Below are positions 35,080-47,782 of a DNA stretch of 64,000 nt, in pieces. Below the pieces are notes generated by a model. The model saw only the letters and a program-made list of their open reading frames with translations, did no database searches and was not told the origin of the DNA. The DNA comes from Dendrolimus kikuchii (Eukaryota; Arthropoda; Insecta; Lepidoptera; Lasiocampidae): contig CM034392.1 in NCBI GenBank assembly GCA_019925095.2, forward strand, positions 7,328,887 through 7,392,886, in the 5' to 3' direction. The position numbers and the translations under genes are program-made. Numbering within the stretch: the first letter of the stretch is position 1; each line of letters starts with the position of its first letter.

Positions 35080-35463
35080 TTCGAACGCGACTTCGTCCTC
35101 GTTAGACTAGTAGCAAATCGTATTTGAATAAGGCATTATGCACCCTGACTATTTTATACTACTCTCGAGAAAAATCCTGCGGAATTTCCAGTAATATGAA
35201 GTACCGCGTTATTTAAAAAAGAATATAAGCAATCGTTTTACTTTAAACTCTGTCGATATAAGCTAATGTTTATATGCTCTAACAACTTGAAACCGCTCCG
35301 GGAACAATCCCGCGGGATTTCTAAAGTGCGGAAATTTGCTGTCGATCAATAAAAACTGCATCGATATCGGCCCGGTAGTTTTTGTGTGAATCCCGAACAA
35401 ACAGACAAACACAAAAAATCTAAAAAACAAAAGAGTACACTTTTAAAATATTATAATATAATG
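35080..35463 (-). mobile_element. Degenerate Helitron (longer subfamily)
   Basis: Shares 'gcgacttcgtcc', 'cccgcgggattt' and 'tgctgtcgatca' with the copies at 11527 and 29823. The terminal CTAG is not evident, and it adjoins another Helitron directly. Confidence 0.55.
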
Positions 35464-35471
35464 TACTAATA

Positions 35472-35798
35472 CTAGCAGTACCCGGCAGACGTTGTCCTGA
35501 CCTTATAAAAATAAAAATCTGTAACCCGATAGCAGCGACATTTACCGGGACCAATTGTGTTAATCTAAACTATTCTCGAATCCACTTGAACAAACACAAA
35601 AAAACATCAAAATCGGTTCCAATTATTTGGAGTTCAGTGGCGCCACCTACCGGGTCTAATTGTAAATCTAAACTATCCCGGGACCCACTTGAACACGCAC
35701 TAAATATTTTATCAAAATCAGTTTAATTGTTTAGGAAGAGTTCAGTCACACACAGAAGAATTACATACACACAAACAGAAGAATTTTATATATAAAGA
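35472..35798 (-). mobile_element. Helitron, 'cccggcagacgttgtcc' subfamily
   Basis: CTAG at 35472 preceded by A, and 'tatataaaga' then T at the other end, so it reads TC...CTAG on the minus strand. The same type is at 47464-47714, with a piece at 63060-63200. Confidence 0.7.
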
Positions 35799-35996
35799 TT
35801 TTTGGACCAAAAACTCTTCGGATGCCCTCCGAACACCCTACCAAAGTTTAATCATAATCTCATCAATGTTTTAGGGGGGCATCGAGGACTAACATATAAA
35901 CATTGATTTTTATTTATAAGGTATAAAGATATTTTTTTATTCAGTTTGGTTAAAAGTCCTTCCAACTATATTCGAATTTAGTCAGGGGATGTCAAC

Positions 35997-36070
35997 GGCG
36001 CCGTGGCTTAGTTGGTTAAAGCGCCTGTCTAGTAAACAGGAGATCGCGAGTTCGAATCTCGCCGGGGCCT
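35997..36070 (+). tRNA. tRNA-Thr (anticodon AGT)
   Basis: 74 nt with a full cloverleaf. The anticodon stem is CCTGT/ACAGG around loop CTAGTAA, the A box is TGGCTTAGTTGG and the B box is GTTCGAATC. The acceptor stem GGCGCCG pairs with CGGGGCC except for one G-G at the fourth pair. It is followed by TTTT at 36073-36076, a pol III stop. The gene delivers threonine at ACU (and by inosine ACC/ACA) codons. No intron; CCA is not encoded, as usual in eukaryotes. Confidence 0.92.
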
Positions 36071-36869
36071 AGTTTTGACGATATTTTATTGGTAAATACA
36101 GATTTTAATAAACATAAATTTCTTACCAGAAATGCCTTTTAACACTTTTTGTTTATAATATTTTCGCGTATAAAAAGAAATGAGACGAACTCAATGATAC
36201 AGAATGAAACAACAGAGTTCTTTTTGCATCTCAAAAACATTTGATTTTTTTTACAATAATAACATTTTTATTCGAGTCAGTGGATATTAAAAATTTATAA
36301 TTAATTCATATGATGCAAAAATAAAAGAATATTACGAAAATAATATAACTCACATGTCAAAAGCGAAATATATATATGATAACAATGACCTTGAGAAGAA
36401 AGAGAAATAAAAACTAAAACATGACATCACAGTAGATTCTATCCACAGGGTCATAGCTAAGAGCCTCGACTTTTATCTAGAGAGGATTTGCTAGACTATT
36501 GTGTTAAGAACAACCAGCTTCAGCCACATAAATCTCAAATTTGATACATAACGGTTGAAGACAAGACGTATCCTTAGTATATAAAATTAACAAGTTTTAC
36601 ATGTTATGAACGTACCTAAACGAAAAAAAATTGCGGGAAGATACCGCGATATGCCGCTAAAAATTACATCATCCGTTGTGCTCTTGTCACGTCGTCTGTG
36701 CTGTGACGATGGCAAGAGACCGGACAGGATGTCTCTGGTCATCTGAATGATTGGTCGACCCTTAATGTAGGAAGCCACGTGTGTCTACACTTTGCCCGCT
36801 TCCTATCTTCCAGGCAAGTCCATGGTAGGCGGCAGCGAAACGTCACGAAAGCCTGAAACGCCGCAAATA
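36071..36869. other. Spacer with nothing recognised
   Basis: AT-rich, becoming GC-richer after 36650. The short minus-strand frame at 36587-36778 shows no family motif. Confidence 0.4.
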
Positions 36870-37345
36870 CACATTCATTAGCATCATCATTATCCGAGCA
36901 TCAAATCCCGGTTGCGTTCAGAGCGTTCACTCCGACGCCCAGGGTTCGCTTTCCTACTTTTTCTACTCTACTTCGCGCGGTCTTCAGCATCCGCTGTTTT
37001 GAGATCATTGGTACGCATGTCATCCTTCACAACGTTAAGCCAACATTTCTTGGGCCTTCCGCTTCGACCGGGACCTAGCGGAGGCGGCATGGCTAGATAT
37101 TTGTTCTCCACCTAATTAGCCGGTCTCCGTAAAACCTGGCCATACCAGCGTAAACGACACTCTGGTAGTTTTTCCGCTATGTCACGAACATGAAGACTGT
37201 CGTCGAAGCGGGAGTTCTTGACACGACCTTTCCGCATCACTCCATTACATCCAAGACACGCAGTTCTTGCTTGTGTCGCTCAAGTACAGGCCACGCTTCA
37301 CTGCCATACAAAAGGTCAGGTCTAAATATCAATACACATCCATTA
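36870..37345 (-). pseudogene. RTE-like LINE reverse-transcriptase C-terminus, decayed
   Basis: The minus strand reads 'RPDLLYGSEAWPVLERHKQ', then after a frameshift 'KNSRFDDSLHVRDIAEKL', 'CRLRWYGQVLRRPAN', 'GPGRSGRPKKCWLNVVKDDM' and 'RAK*SRK'. This is the standard C-terminal order of RTE-like proteins. The tail contains 'gataatgatgatg'. Stops and a frameshift make it a dead fragment. Confidence 0.75.
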
Positions 37346-38400
37346 GCAATGGATATATATTTATGGCTTTCAATATTGAGACTCTAGCACCATGGGATCC
37401 CGAAGTTCATCGACTCTATCGACTCCTAACAATTGCACGTTTAGTAGAGGTCTCACGTGACTAAAGGGCAGGCCTGTGTTCAGGATATCGTATTAGCGTT
37501 GCCATACAATGAGCAAATGCGGCTAGCGTTTTAGGAACGTTTTCAACTGACGGCGATTTGGGAAACCTTCAGAATCAGTATGTTATTGTGTATGATTCCG
37601 AGATTTAGATGTGGTAGAGCCATGCTGGAATATTTTTTGCTCTTAACTACGAGTGATACTACACATATAAAAACACATTCATAAATAGTATTTGTTAAAA
37701 GGGTGTTTTTTAGGTCCAAACGCGCGCGTCATTCGCCGTAAACAGGTTTTCTTAAAAAATAATTAGAATCTTTCCGTTTCAACTTCTTTATTGATAGCAA
37801 TAATGAGCGCTAATCAGTTAATTATAGTCAAACATGAATGACCTAGTGCTAGTTTAAAAGAAAACCTAGTTAAGACCAATGACGCGCGTTGGATGATCGC
37901 TCGCAAACAAGGACAATTGTTCAAAAACAAATTTAAGCCTGATATTTTAATAAATCCACATAGTGCCGCGTCTATATTTCTATCATTTAGTCGATCTAAA
38001 TTATTTTACGTATTATTGAGTAAATTATTATTTTAAATTAACGCCCTCACTATGACAATCGGATCACGAAAAACAAACTACTTCATTGTGATGAAGCGTC
38101 CAATTCTGTGTCATTTTAGTCGCTCCACAGAGTTACCGTGTCGCATATTCAGAATCATATTGAAAATCTGCTAAGTGTCAAGGAGATACAGTAATATATA
38201 CAATATCTTGCATCTGCTAGCACGTCTTATACAAGGAGGACTCATAATAAAATTCAACAAAATTGTCTAACTAACAAAACAATCGCAAAAGTATAGTTTG
38301 TACTAGAATTTTGTCGCGGCCAGTGTGTGGGAATCGCCAGGTGAAGTTCTATTGTCACACCATGATTAGGAATACACATTATAGCCTCCCGATGTTCATT
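37346..38400. other. Spacer with nothing recognised
   Basis: Mixed-composition intergenic DNA. No reading frame with a known motif and no repeat matching elsewhere in the window. Confidence 0.35.
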
Positions 38401-38420
38401 CCTGCGCCTTTTTTTTTAAA

Positions 38421-38736
38421 TTTTTTTTTTATTGCAGGAGTTCAGCAGACAGGCAGACGGCCCACTTGGTGGAAAGCAGTTACCATCGCCTATGGACATT
38501 TGCAACACCAAAGGTGCTACAAATGCGCTGCTGCTCTCTTAAAGGAGACTGGAACCTGGTCATTAATGCCGGAACACAACACAAGGTTGTTATGGCGGCA
38601 TACTCTAAACCAGGGGTGGTCGCCATCTAGTCGAGCAAATACTCTACCACCTGGCTGTGGGTTGTTTAGTCGCCTCTTACGACAGGCCGCCGGGCCGCAG
38701 GAAATTGTATTCTTTCTCCGTTCCTGCACGGATAAT
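38421..38736 (-). mobile_element. S1 short retroelement, full-length
   Basis: Complete copy from the poly(A) end (T run on the + strand at 38421) to 'cctgcacggata'. Very similar to the copy at 46189, so both are fairly young. Confidence 0.8.
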
Positions 38737-38739
38737 TAT

Positions 38740-39262
38740 AGCCCTGGCCTTATGCCAGGGCTAGAGGAAAGCGGAAACCCAACCAACTCCATGTGACCTG
38801 GCAGGCGGGGTTGGTTGGGTTAGGATCATATTCACTGCTGGGGAACTACTTTTTATCCTCTGGTGTCTTCATACTCTTTACTACGTGGGGCGGTTTGTCA
38901 CGCGCCCCACGGAAGGAGAGGTGACCCGCGCACGATCCCATCCAGACGGCATAACGGCGGGTAACAAACCCTTTGCCGAGGGACATGTGCCGCACGCTCA
39001 CGGCAGCTGAAGGTTGAAAGCCGCGGGTGCGTCCTCCTTTGCCAGGAGCAGAGCAAGCACATACGCTTACGCTCCCACTCCACCTCCTCTTTGGCGAACA
39101 TTACGCTCGCAAAAGGAGGAGACGGCGTTCCATCTGGGTTTGCTCCCGAACATGGCTCCCACCACGGCGAGCGAGAGGTCTTATCCGATGGAGGCGACGA
39201 GGTATCGTCGCTCCTCTGCCTAAGTGGGGTACACCTGTAGAGCCTATTTCGTCCTTACACTA
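38740..39262. mobile_element. GC-rich repeat-like block, possible LINE 5' region
   Basis: Much GC-richer than its surroundings, with 'ggttggttgggttagg' and a block 'acgcgccccacggaaggaga'. Composition resembles 5' regions of R1-type LINEs also suspected at 51105 and 58430. The overlapping frames (38898-39263) show no recognised domain. Confidence 0.35.
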
Positions 39263-39755
39263 AGTTAAGTTATCATTCAAGGCGAAGATCTGACCAGACA
39301 AAATCATACACATTTTAAGGAATCCGAAAATTGCTTTGTCTTGTCGTTGCGAGGATATTCAAAGTACAATTCTATTGCTGTAGTGCCAAAAATTTTCAAA
39401 CGTGTGCCACGGGAACGCCGAATTAGCAAAACCTAATCTTGAGACGATAGTGCTGGGCTATTTTGTCAGAGAGTAATTGCAAAATTAGGCCCTGATCATC
39501 ATTGCGTTGTTATGATAGTTTGGATGAGATTTTTCACTAATCGTCTGCAGAAACTTAAAGTTATTGCTTGTTTAGACCTTAGATTAATATACACTTTTAT
39601 GGAAAGCGACGATAATCTGACCGATCATAATGATGAACATGTAGATGCGGCTTAATTTCTTGTAGTCTTGTTTAGTCAAGGCCACAATTTTTTATGTTAT
39701 AGCACGAATTCACTAACATGATAGACATTAGTAAACTGATATCCGCTTAAATAAC

Positions 39756-42700
39756 ATGTACAATTTAGATGGAAAAATTGTATTCATAACTGGAGCTGCA
39801 ACTGGCATCGGTGCTACTGTCGTTAGAGATTGCCTTAGCGAAGGCGTTAAGGTATTTCTATTATTTTTATTCTGCAATAATTCTTATTCTAAAGCCTGTG
39901 TAACATTTGTATTAGTTAGATAAGAAACTATCATTATTTGGACAGAAATTCGTCATTTTTTTGTTATGACCCGTGCTCACTTCGCTCGGCTTCAAACATG
40001 AAATAAAATTATATCATCAAATATATAGGTAGTTTATGTCACGAAGAATTGATGTATTGGAGATTTCTAATGGTCAAAGAATTTAAAATATCGGTTTCAG
40101 TATTTCAAGAGATTACTTCCTGCAAACAAACTAACTCACAGACTACCTCTTTATAATATTAGTATAGATAACTTGTGGATTACGTGAACGGCTGTCCAAA
40201 TGATAAGGGTCTAAATCACCAATTAAGTAACCTGGTTTCTTGACTGATGCAATTGTAAATCAGGCTCAACGCCAATAAAATTGTCGAGATAAAGAACTTT
40301 TTTAAGAATAGAAATTAAAGTGATTACGAAATAAAAGTAATTAGCAACGAAATAATTATTATCATCATCATCTTCAGCTTATTAATATCTATTGCTGGAC
40401 TTAATACTTAAAACTTTACGACACATATCTAGGTCCTTCGCTTTAATATTAATAATAACGAAGAAAAAATAAAATTTCTTCGTTTAAATTTTTAGGAAAT
40501 TGAATAAGTAATATTTTTTTATATTAAAATTTGTAACATAAGCCTCTTCGTCTTTTCATAACAGCCATAACGCGTTGCTGAATTGTATTATCAGATAAGG
40601 ATATAAATTAATTTTTAACGTTCAAAGAATGTTTTTCATCACAATTCATTTGTCAGAGTAGCTACTTTTACTCTAAATTGTAAACTTTATCCATGCTTTG
40701 TCCATGCGTGTTATGTATTTGTTTTGAATCTTTATTAAAGTTCCTACGGTAGCTTTGTTAAAGTTAGCTTACGTAATCGCTATGTCTGGCTGGCCGTCCG
40801 TCTGTGTATGTCACAATCAAGTTTTGTAAGAAACTATCGTATATATATATGAATGAAATTGTAGTCTTTTTTATAGCTGGAGTATAGCAAACAGGCATAC
40901 GGCTCACCTGGTGGAAAGTGGTTACCATCGCCTATGGACGTTTGCAACACCATAGATGTCACCAAGGCTCTGCCGGCCTCGAAGAAATTTTATGACATCC
41001 TTTTAAAAAAATCCTATATTGTAGGAAAACCACGGCTGGGAGTTCATTCCAAACCCCACCGTGCGAAAGAAAGACGTCCTAGAGAACCGTTTCGTAAAAG
41101 AGCAAAGCGGCTCAAGGAAGTGGGGATGAATGCCCAGCCGATCTACTTATCGGTACAAAGTTATGTAGTGAAATCACGAAAAAAGTAAAGATTGTGCGTA
41201 GCCGTTATACATGTAATTTAGGTTTAGAAAATTATCAATGAATATAGTAAGGGGTAAGTCGTGGTACCGTAATGGCTAGTGCACGCGTCCCAAACGCAAG
41301 GGAACTGGCGTGAAATTATGTATGTATGTATTATTTAGTAGGGGGGGGGGGGGGGGTATCAATAAGGGAAGTTCTGTCTTGAAAAAAATATAATGATGTT
41401 TAACAATGACAAAAAAAAAGTCCAGATCGTCGTACGCCTGCTATAATCATTTAATTTTTAATTTTGTTTATGGTTATTATTTAATCTATGGGAGCCTAAT
41501 CTAATTTACTACCGCTTCGCAACATGTTATGGCTTGAAGAGAAGAAGCGGCGCAAGAAACTCTTCAGCAAACATGCCTAGCTCTAATAATTTTATATAAT
41601 ATTAAAATGGGTGGAAGGAAAAATAAAAGTAATTATCAGTCAAGTTGGTTTGTGTTCCGTTGTACGCAGAAAGAGCTCACAGTGTCTTGAGGTCTGGCAG
41701 CTGGTTTTTGCTGGGTTTGGGTCTTAATAGTTTTGATAATTGGATCCCAAACAGGTGGTACTTGCCAACCATCTTCTCTATTGAAATTTGGGTGTTTTTT
41801 GATTTCAATAGCCTCACGCATCATTCTAGGTATGAAACGATTCTCTTTCGCGAGGATTTGTGGGTTATCGAATCTGATGTAGTGGTTGGGTTTATCCAGC
41901 GTGTGTTCACTGATCGCAGACTTCGTAGACCTTGTGTGTTTCATGTCAGCAATGTGTTCTTTTACTCGTGTTTTTATGCTCCTCTTTGTTTGCCCAATGT
42001 ATGACAATCCACACTCACAATCAAGCTTGTAAACCCCTGCATCCTCGTCACAAATTTTCTGTGCTCTCTGAAACAAAGATTTGCCCACGGTAGCTAACTG
42101 ACTAGGATGGTGGTGAGACGAACCATTAAGGTATTTATCTGTATGGGTAGGTTTCCTATACACCGTATGACCAAGAGTATTGTCAGGGTTCCTTAGGATG
42201 AGCACATCCAGAAAAGCTAATTTATTATTTGCCTCTAGTTCCATAGTAAATTTAATATTACTGCTAATGGAATTGAGATGATCTAGAAATGCAGCGCAAG
42301 GGGATGTTGTTTTTGTGAATTTTAGGTAACCCATACAGTTTAGGCGCTTTGGCGCAAGATGGTGTGAGTGCGGATACGTCTAAGCTTAATTTTTCGGAGT
42401 GTTTTTTCATAACCGCGATTGTTTGTTTGGTTACTTTATCCGTGGGGTCAGTTTTGACCTTTTTATAAGTGCTTTCGTCCGATAAAAGATCTTGTATTTT
42501 ACTATTGTAATCAGACGTATCCATGACGACAGTCGCGTTACCTTTATCTGCACGGAGCACGGTTATTTCTGGTTTATTGCGAATGTTTTTTAAGGCAATA
42601 TATTCAGCACGAGTGAGATTCGGTTTGGGTAGACGACTACGGCGTAAAACCGATGAGATATCTTGTCGTATAGCTTCCGCATCCTCTTTCTGCATGCTGT

Positions 42701-45700
42701 TCCTTACCAGACATTCCTCTACGTTGCAGATTATGTTTTCAAAAGGTATTTTTCGCGGGGTTATTGCGTAATTAAGGCCTTTTTCTAATACCGAAACGGT
42801 GTTTTTATCGAATGTTTGTTTTGACAGGTTAACCACCGACAGTGACATATGATTAGTGGTCGCGTTTCCGTGCACATCAACAATTGCTTCACAATGGAGC
42901 TCAGGTATATTTTTTTGCGCGTTCCTTGTACCAAGATGTTTGTTTTGGTTTGTTAGCATTTGGTTGTATTTTGAAATTTGGCGGTTTTTTAGTTGTTCAT
43001 ATTTGACCTTTGCTCTCTTGTTAACAATATCAATGTAGTTTTGGAAATCTTCTGTCGATAGTATTACCTGTATTTCATTGTTTTGCGTCTCGATAGCTCT
43101 ATCTACGTGGTTCAAATTTAAACGGTGTTGGCGGATAAGGCATCTTAATAACTTTAAACTAGCCTGGCGTAGAATGCTGGCGCTTCCCGATATATCTTTT
43201 TTAGATGTTAATTTTACACATACCGGTATAATATTATTATCGCGACACCTTTTTAAGAAATTTAACGATGTCACTAAACGCGCATGTTTTGTTTTTAGGC
43301 ACTCACACCGCCGAATTTTATTTGCGATTTCCAGACCGTACTGGTTCACATAATATTTTCTTAGTTATCGAATCTGATGTAGTGGTTGGGTTTATCCAGC
43401 GTGTGTTCACTGATCGCAGACTTCGTAGACCTTGTGTGTTTCATGTCAGCAATGTGTTCTTTTACTCGTGTTTTTATGCTCCTCTTTGTTTGCCCAATGT
43501 ATGACAATCCACACTCACAATCAAGCTTGTAAACCCCTGCATCCTGGAGTGGGATATTGCATTTCACAGGTCTCAGAAATTGGGTAATCTTTTTCTGCGG
43601 CTTGAAATATGTTTTGATTGAAGCTCGCCTGAGGATGTGACCAATTCTGTCTGTGACCCCCTTGATGTAGGGTAGGGTAGCAGGGCACCGCTCAACTGAA
43701 GGTGGTTTGGGGCCTTTGTGACGTTGGTGTGGAGTCTTCAGCTGATTGCGTTGTAGAACTCGCTTGACATGCTGAAGCTCTCCAGCTATGTGGTTCTCGT
43801 CACAAATTTTCTGTGCTCTCTGAAACAAAGATTTGCCCACGGTAGCTAACTGACTAGGATGGTGGTGAGACGTCACATCCTCAGGCGAGCTTCAATCAAA
43901 ACATATTTCAAGCCGCAGAAAAAGATTACCCAATTTCTGAGACCTGTGAAATGCAATATCCCACTCCAGGATGCAGGGGTTTACAAGCTTGATTGTGAGT
44001 GTGGATTGTCATACATTGGGCAAACAAAGAGGAGCATAAAAACACGAGTAAAAGAACACATTGCTGACATGAAACACACAAGGTCTACGAAGTCTGCGAT
44101 CAGTGAACACACGCTGGATAAACCCAACCACTACATCAGATTCGATAACCCACAAATCCTCGCGAAAGAGAATCGTTTCATACCTAGAATGATGCGTGAG
44201 GCTATTGAAATCAAAAAACACCCAAATTTCAATAGAGAAGATGGTTGGCAAGTACCACCTGTTTGGGATCCAATTATCAAAACTATTAAGACCCAAACCC
44301 AGCAAAAACCAGCTGCCAGACCTCAAGACACTGTGAGCTCTTTCTGCGTACAACGGAACACAAACCAACTTGACTGATAATTACTTTTATTTTTCCTTCC
44401 ACCCATTTTAATATTATATAAAATTATTAGAGCTAGGCATGTTTGCTGAAGAGTTTCTTGCGCCGCTTCTTCTCTTCAAGCCATAACATGTTGCGAAGCG
44501 GTAGTAAATTAGATTAGGCTCCCATAGATTAAATAATAACCATAAACAAAATTAAAAATTAAATGATTAAAATTAATAAGTTGGCGGTAGGCTAAATAAA
44601 ACTTTAACAATACTCGTTGACACTTGACATCTTTGTCTTCCGTGATCACGGCCACTGAAAAGTGGCCGAAACGTCGGAAAAACCAAAATCAAATAAAATT
44701 ACCGCGCTTAAAACCGTTAAAACGTAGTTTTATTATGTATACAAGTCGCGAAAACTTAAGAAAATATTATATGTTATTCTTTTAGTTTATAGCATTTTTG
44801 GACATTGATGAAACTTCAGGCAAAGCACTGGAAGAAGAATTACAAGTAGAATATGGTGCAGAACAAGTCAAATTTCTAAAATGCGATGTCTCAAGCGAGG
44901 ATCAACTCTTCGAAGCCTTCGATACAGTCATTAAAAGCAATGGTTATATAGATGTTGTGATTAACAACGCCGGTTTGGCAGATGAAAGTACTCCACAAGC
45001 TGTTAGGAAAGAGATTGAAGTTAATTACGTAAGTAATTGGGATTATCCCGTGGAAGATTTCTATTTTCAGCAAAATTGGATCCCTTGTGCAATCGTCTCG
45101 TCATTCCATATGTCGTGTCGAATAACAAAAATCAAAACCGGCTTCAAAAGTAACTAAACATTAGAAATTAGCAAACGTTGACTTGAAAATGTGGAAAAAG
45201 ATTTGGAAAATTATTTTTTCGTTTAAAGCTGGTGCTTCCCATTTAAATTTCATCAAGATCTATTCAATAGTTTTAGAGTTACTGATTGAAGTCTGTTTTT
45301 CTATTAAAATTATTAATGTGACAAATACATTTCGAAAATAAATGTCTTTTTTGATATGGTTTAAAAAATATTTGTAAATATCGATTTCCCTGAACAAAAA
45401 AAATCCTGATTTTACTAATGAGAGATCGTTTATTATGGTATCTTTCGGAACTTGGTTCCAATAACAAGAAAATAACAATATGTTATTTAATAACAGATAA
45501 TCAAAGCTGTTATTTTTGGATAACAGTAACAGGAGTAACAAATATTTAAATTGACCTGTTATAACTCATCTCTAATTAAAATTCGATCTTTTTAGAAAAA
45601 AATAGCCACCCCTACTCTAAATCAGTACTACCCTCTAGGACAGCGTACCTTCGATTACAAGACGAGATGATTGCTGCCTTTTCAAAAACTATTTTATGAT

Positions 45701-47411
45701 TTTGTATTATCATGCTCTGCGTCAAAGTCAATAAGTATTAGTATTATCAGAATTCATATCATATCGCGATGTAAGAACACACTAGTGCCATCTAGTTACG
45801 TTTTTTAACATCAATTTAATTATATCACGCCAATTAACGATACCAACAGGACATAAATGGCTGAGCGAAAGGCATATTCACGGACGGAGGGTAACTCTTA
45901 AAATAATGTTAATTTAGTCCAGAACAGATTAGATTACCCGGTTCGATGGCAGAAACGGCTAAAACATTCAAGCAGTGCAAATATGCAATCCTCGCTCGTA
46001 TATACAGAGTGTAGTTTTCAAGTGAGCCTTCAAAGTCGAATCCTAAACTATGACTTAGCGACAAACACTCAAACGAGTCTCGACGCCGAAACGAGTGCTG
46101 ATGTTGACGAAAATTAAAATAGTACTATTAGATTTTTGAAAAACCCTTGTCAGAAATCGATTCGACTGATTTTGAAAAAATAAAAAGGTTTTTTTATTTA
46201 TTTATTGCAGGAGTTCAGCAGACAGGCAGACGGCCCACGTAATTGAAAGCGGTTACCATCGCGTATGGACATTTGCAACACCAAAGGTGCTACAAATGCG
46301 CTGCTGCTCTCTTAAGGGAAACTGGAACCTGGTCACTAATGCCGGAACACAACTCAAGGTTGTTATGGCGACATGCTTTAGACCAGGGGTGGTAGCCATC
46401 CAGCCGGGAAAATGCCCTACCACCTGGCTGTGGGTTGTTTAGTCGCCTCTTACGACAGGCCGCCCGGCCGCAGGAAATTGTATTCTTTCTCCGTTCCTGC
46501 ACGGATAAAACACGTTCTGTGTTATGAAATAAAATTATAGTCTAGCTGGTAAGGATCAATTCCGGTGAAGGAATGTCACACGGCAAACTGAGAGGAAGAG
46601 TTTGCTTGCTTTAGTTTTCGTCAAGGCTCAACATTACTTGACATTCATAGTTTTTCCAGAGCTTTCACTTTTGTTTTCAAAAATTGGTATTAACAACATC
46701 GGTTCTTTCAACAAGTAATTTACACTTCAAATCCTTTGTATAGATTTGTAACTAAATGAAAAAACTAAAAAGTTCACATTTATCACCAATACGGAATCCT
46801 TCACTATATATGGAATAAGAATTGTATAATTTTTATTTCCAGCTTGCGGTAGTCAACGCCACGATAAAATCCCTAGAATTAATGCGTATAGATCGAGGCG
46901 GCAAAGGAGGTACTATCATAAATGTTTCCTCAATTGGTGGACTTTGTCAAGTTAGTCCAGCATTCTTTGTATATTTGGGCACTAAGAGCGCCGTTTTACA
47001 GTTCAGCAATTGCATTGGAGTAAGTGTAACTATTCTTTTGTTGTAAGTAATTTTATCACAATCGTAATCTAGATCATGGATCACTCGTGAATCCAGGTCT
47101 GCGTATGGTACTAAATTTTGGTATTCTATCTATATTACCGCATCAGATTTAGTACTTAGCTATATATTTTCCGAATAAAATACACTAAATAAAAAGGTTG
47201 TCTACAAATGGCTATTGTAATAGCAATGTGACCGTCTGTTGAATTGTTATTTAACATTAACTAAACGGAACATTACAATGAGCATTTATAATCTGTTCAT
47301 TCAGTGCAACCGTATTACGGACACCTTTGCGGTCAATTTTAGTATATTTAAATTTGGATTCTTTAGATCGGATAATAATGTGATGTATGACTATGTGTAG
47401 GTATGTGTGTG

Positions 47412-47461
<50 letters not shown>

Positions 47462-47732
47462 CACTAGCGGTCTCGGCAGACGTTGTCCTGTTGTATGTAT
47501 TTTTTAATGCTGTATCCTAAAAAAATAAAAATTTATCCAAAAAAATTAAATTTAAATTTGGGATGGATACTCCATATTACTTAGGGGTTTGAAAAATAGA
47601 TAGTAGCCGATTCTCAGACTTACTGAACATGCATAAAAAATTTCATAAAAATCGGTCAAGCCCTTTCGGAGGAGTATGGGAACGAACATTGTGACACGAG
47701 AATTTTATATGTGATATATATATATATATATG

Positions 47733-47782
<50 letters not shown>

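Larger units (their letters stand above)
41444..44569. mobile_element. Penelope-like retroelement with tandem and inverted partial copies
   Basis: A main minus-strand copy (41444 to about 43355) is preceded, head-to-tail, by a partial minus-strand copy (43360-43872), itself joined to an inverted plus-strand copy (43873-44569). The outer 600 bp (41444-42044 and 43968-44569) form long inverted repeats encoding the same GIY-YIG C-terminus. Head-to-tail partial copies with an inverted end are characteristic of Penelope-like elements. It lies in SDR3 intron 1. Confidence 0.88.

Noticed and set aside
38311..38796. 161-residue open frame
   Set aside because: Antisense reading of an S1 copy.
44640..44700. 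Possible hammerhead ribozyme near the Penelope-like element ('ctgaaaa...gccgaaacgtc')
   Set aside because: The conserved CUGANGA core reads CTGAAAA and stem III would be about one base pair. A covariance-model search could reopen it.
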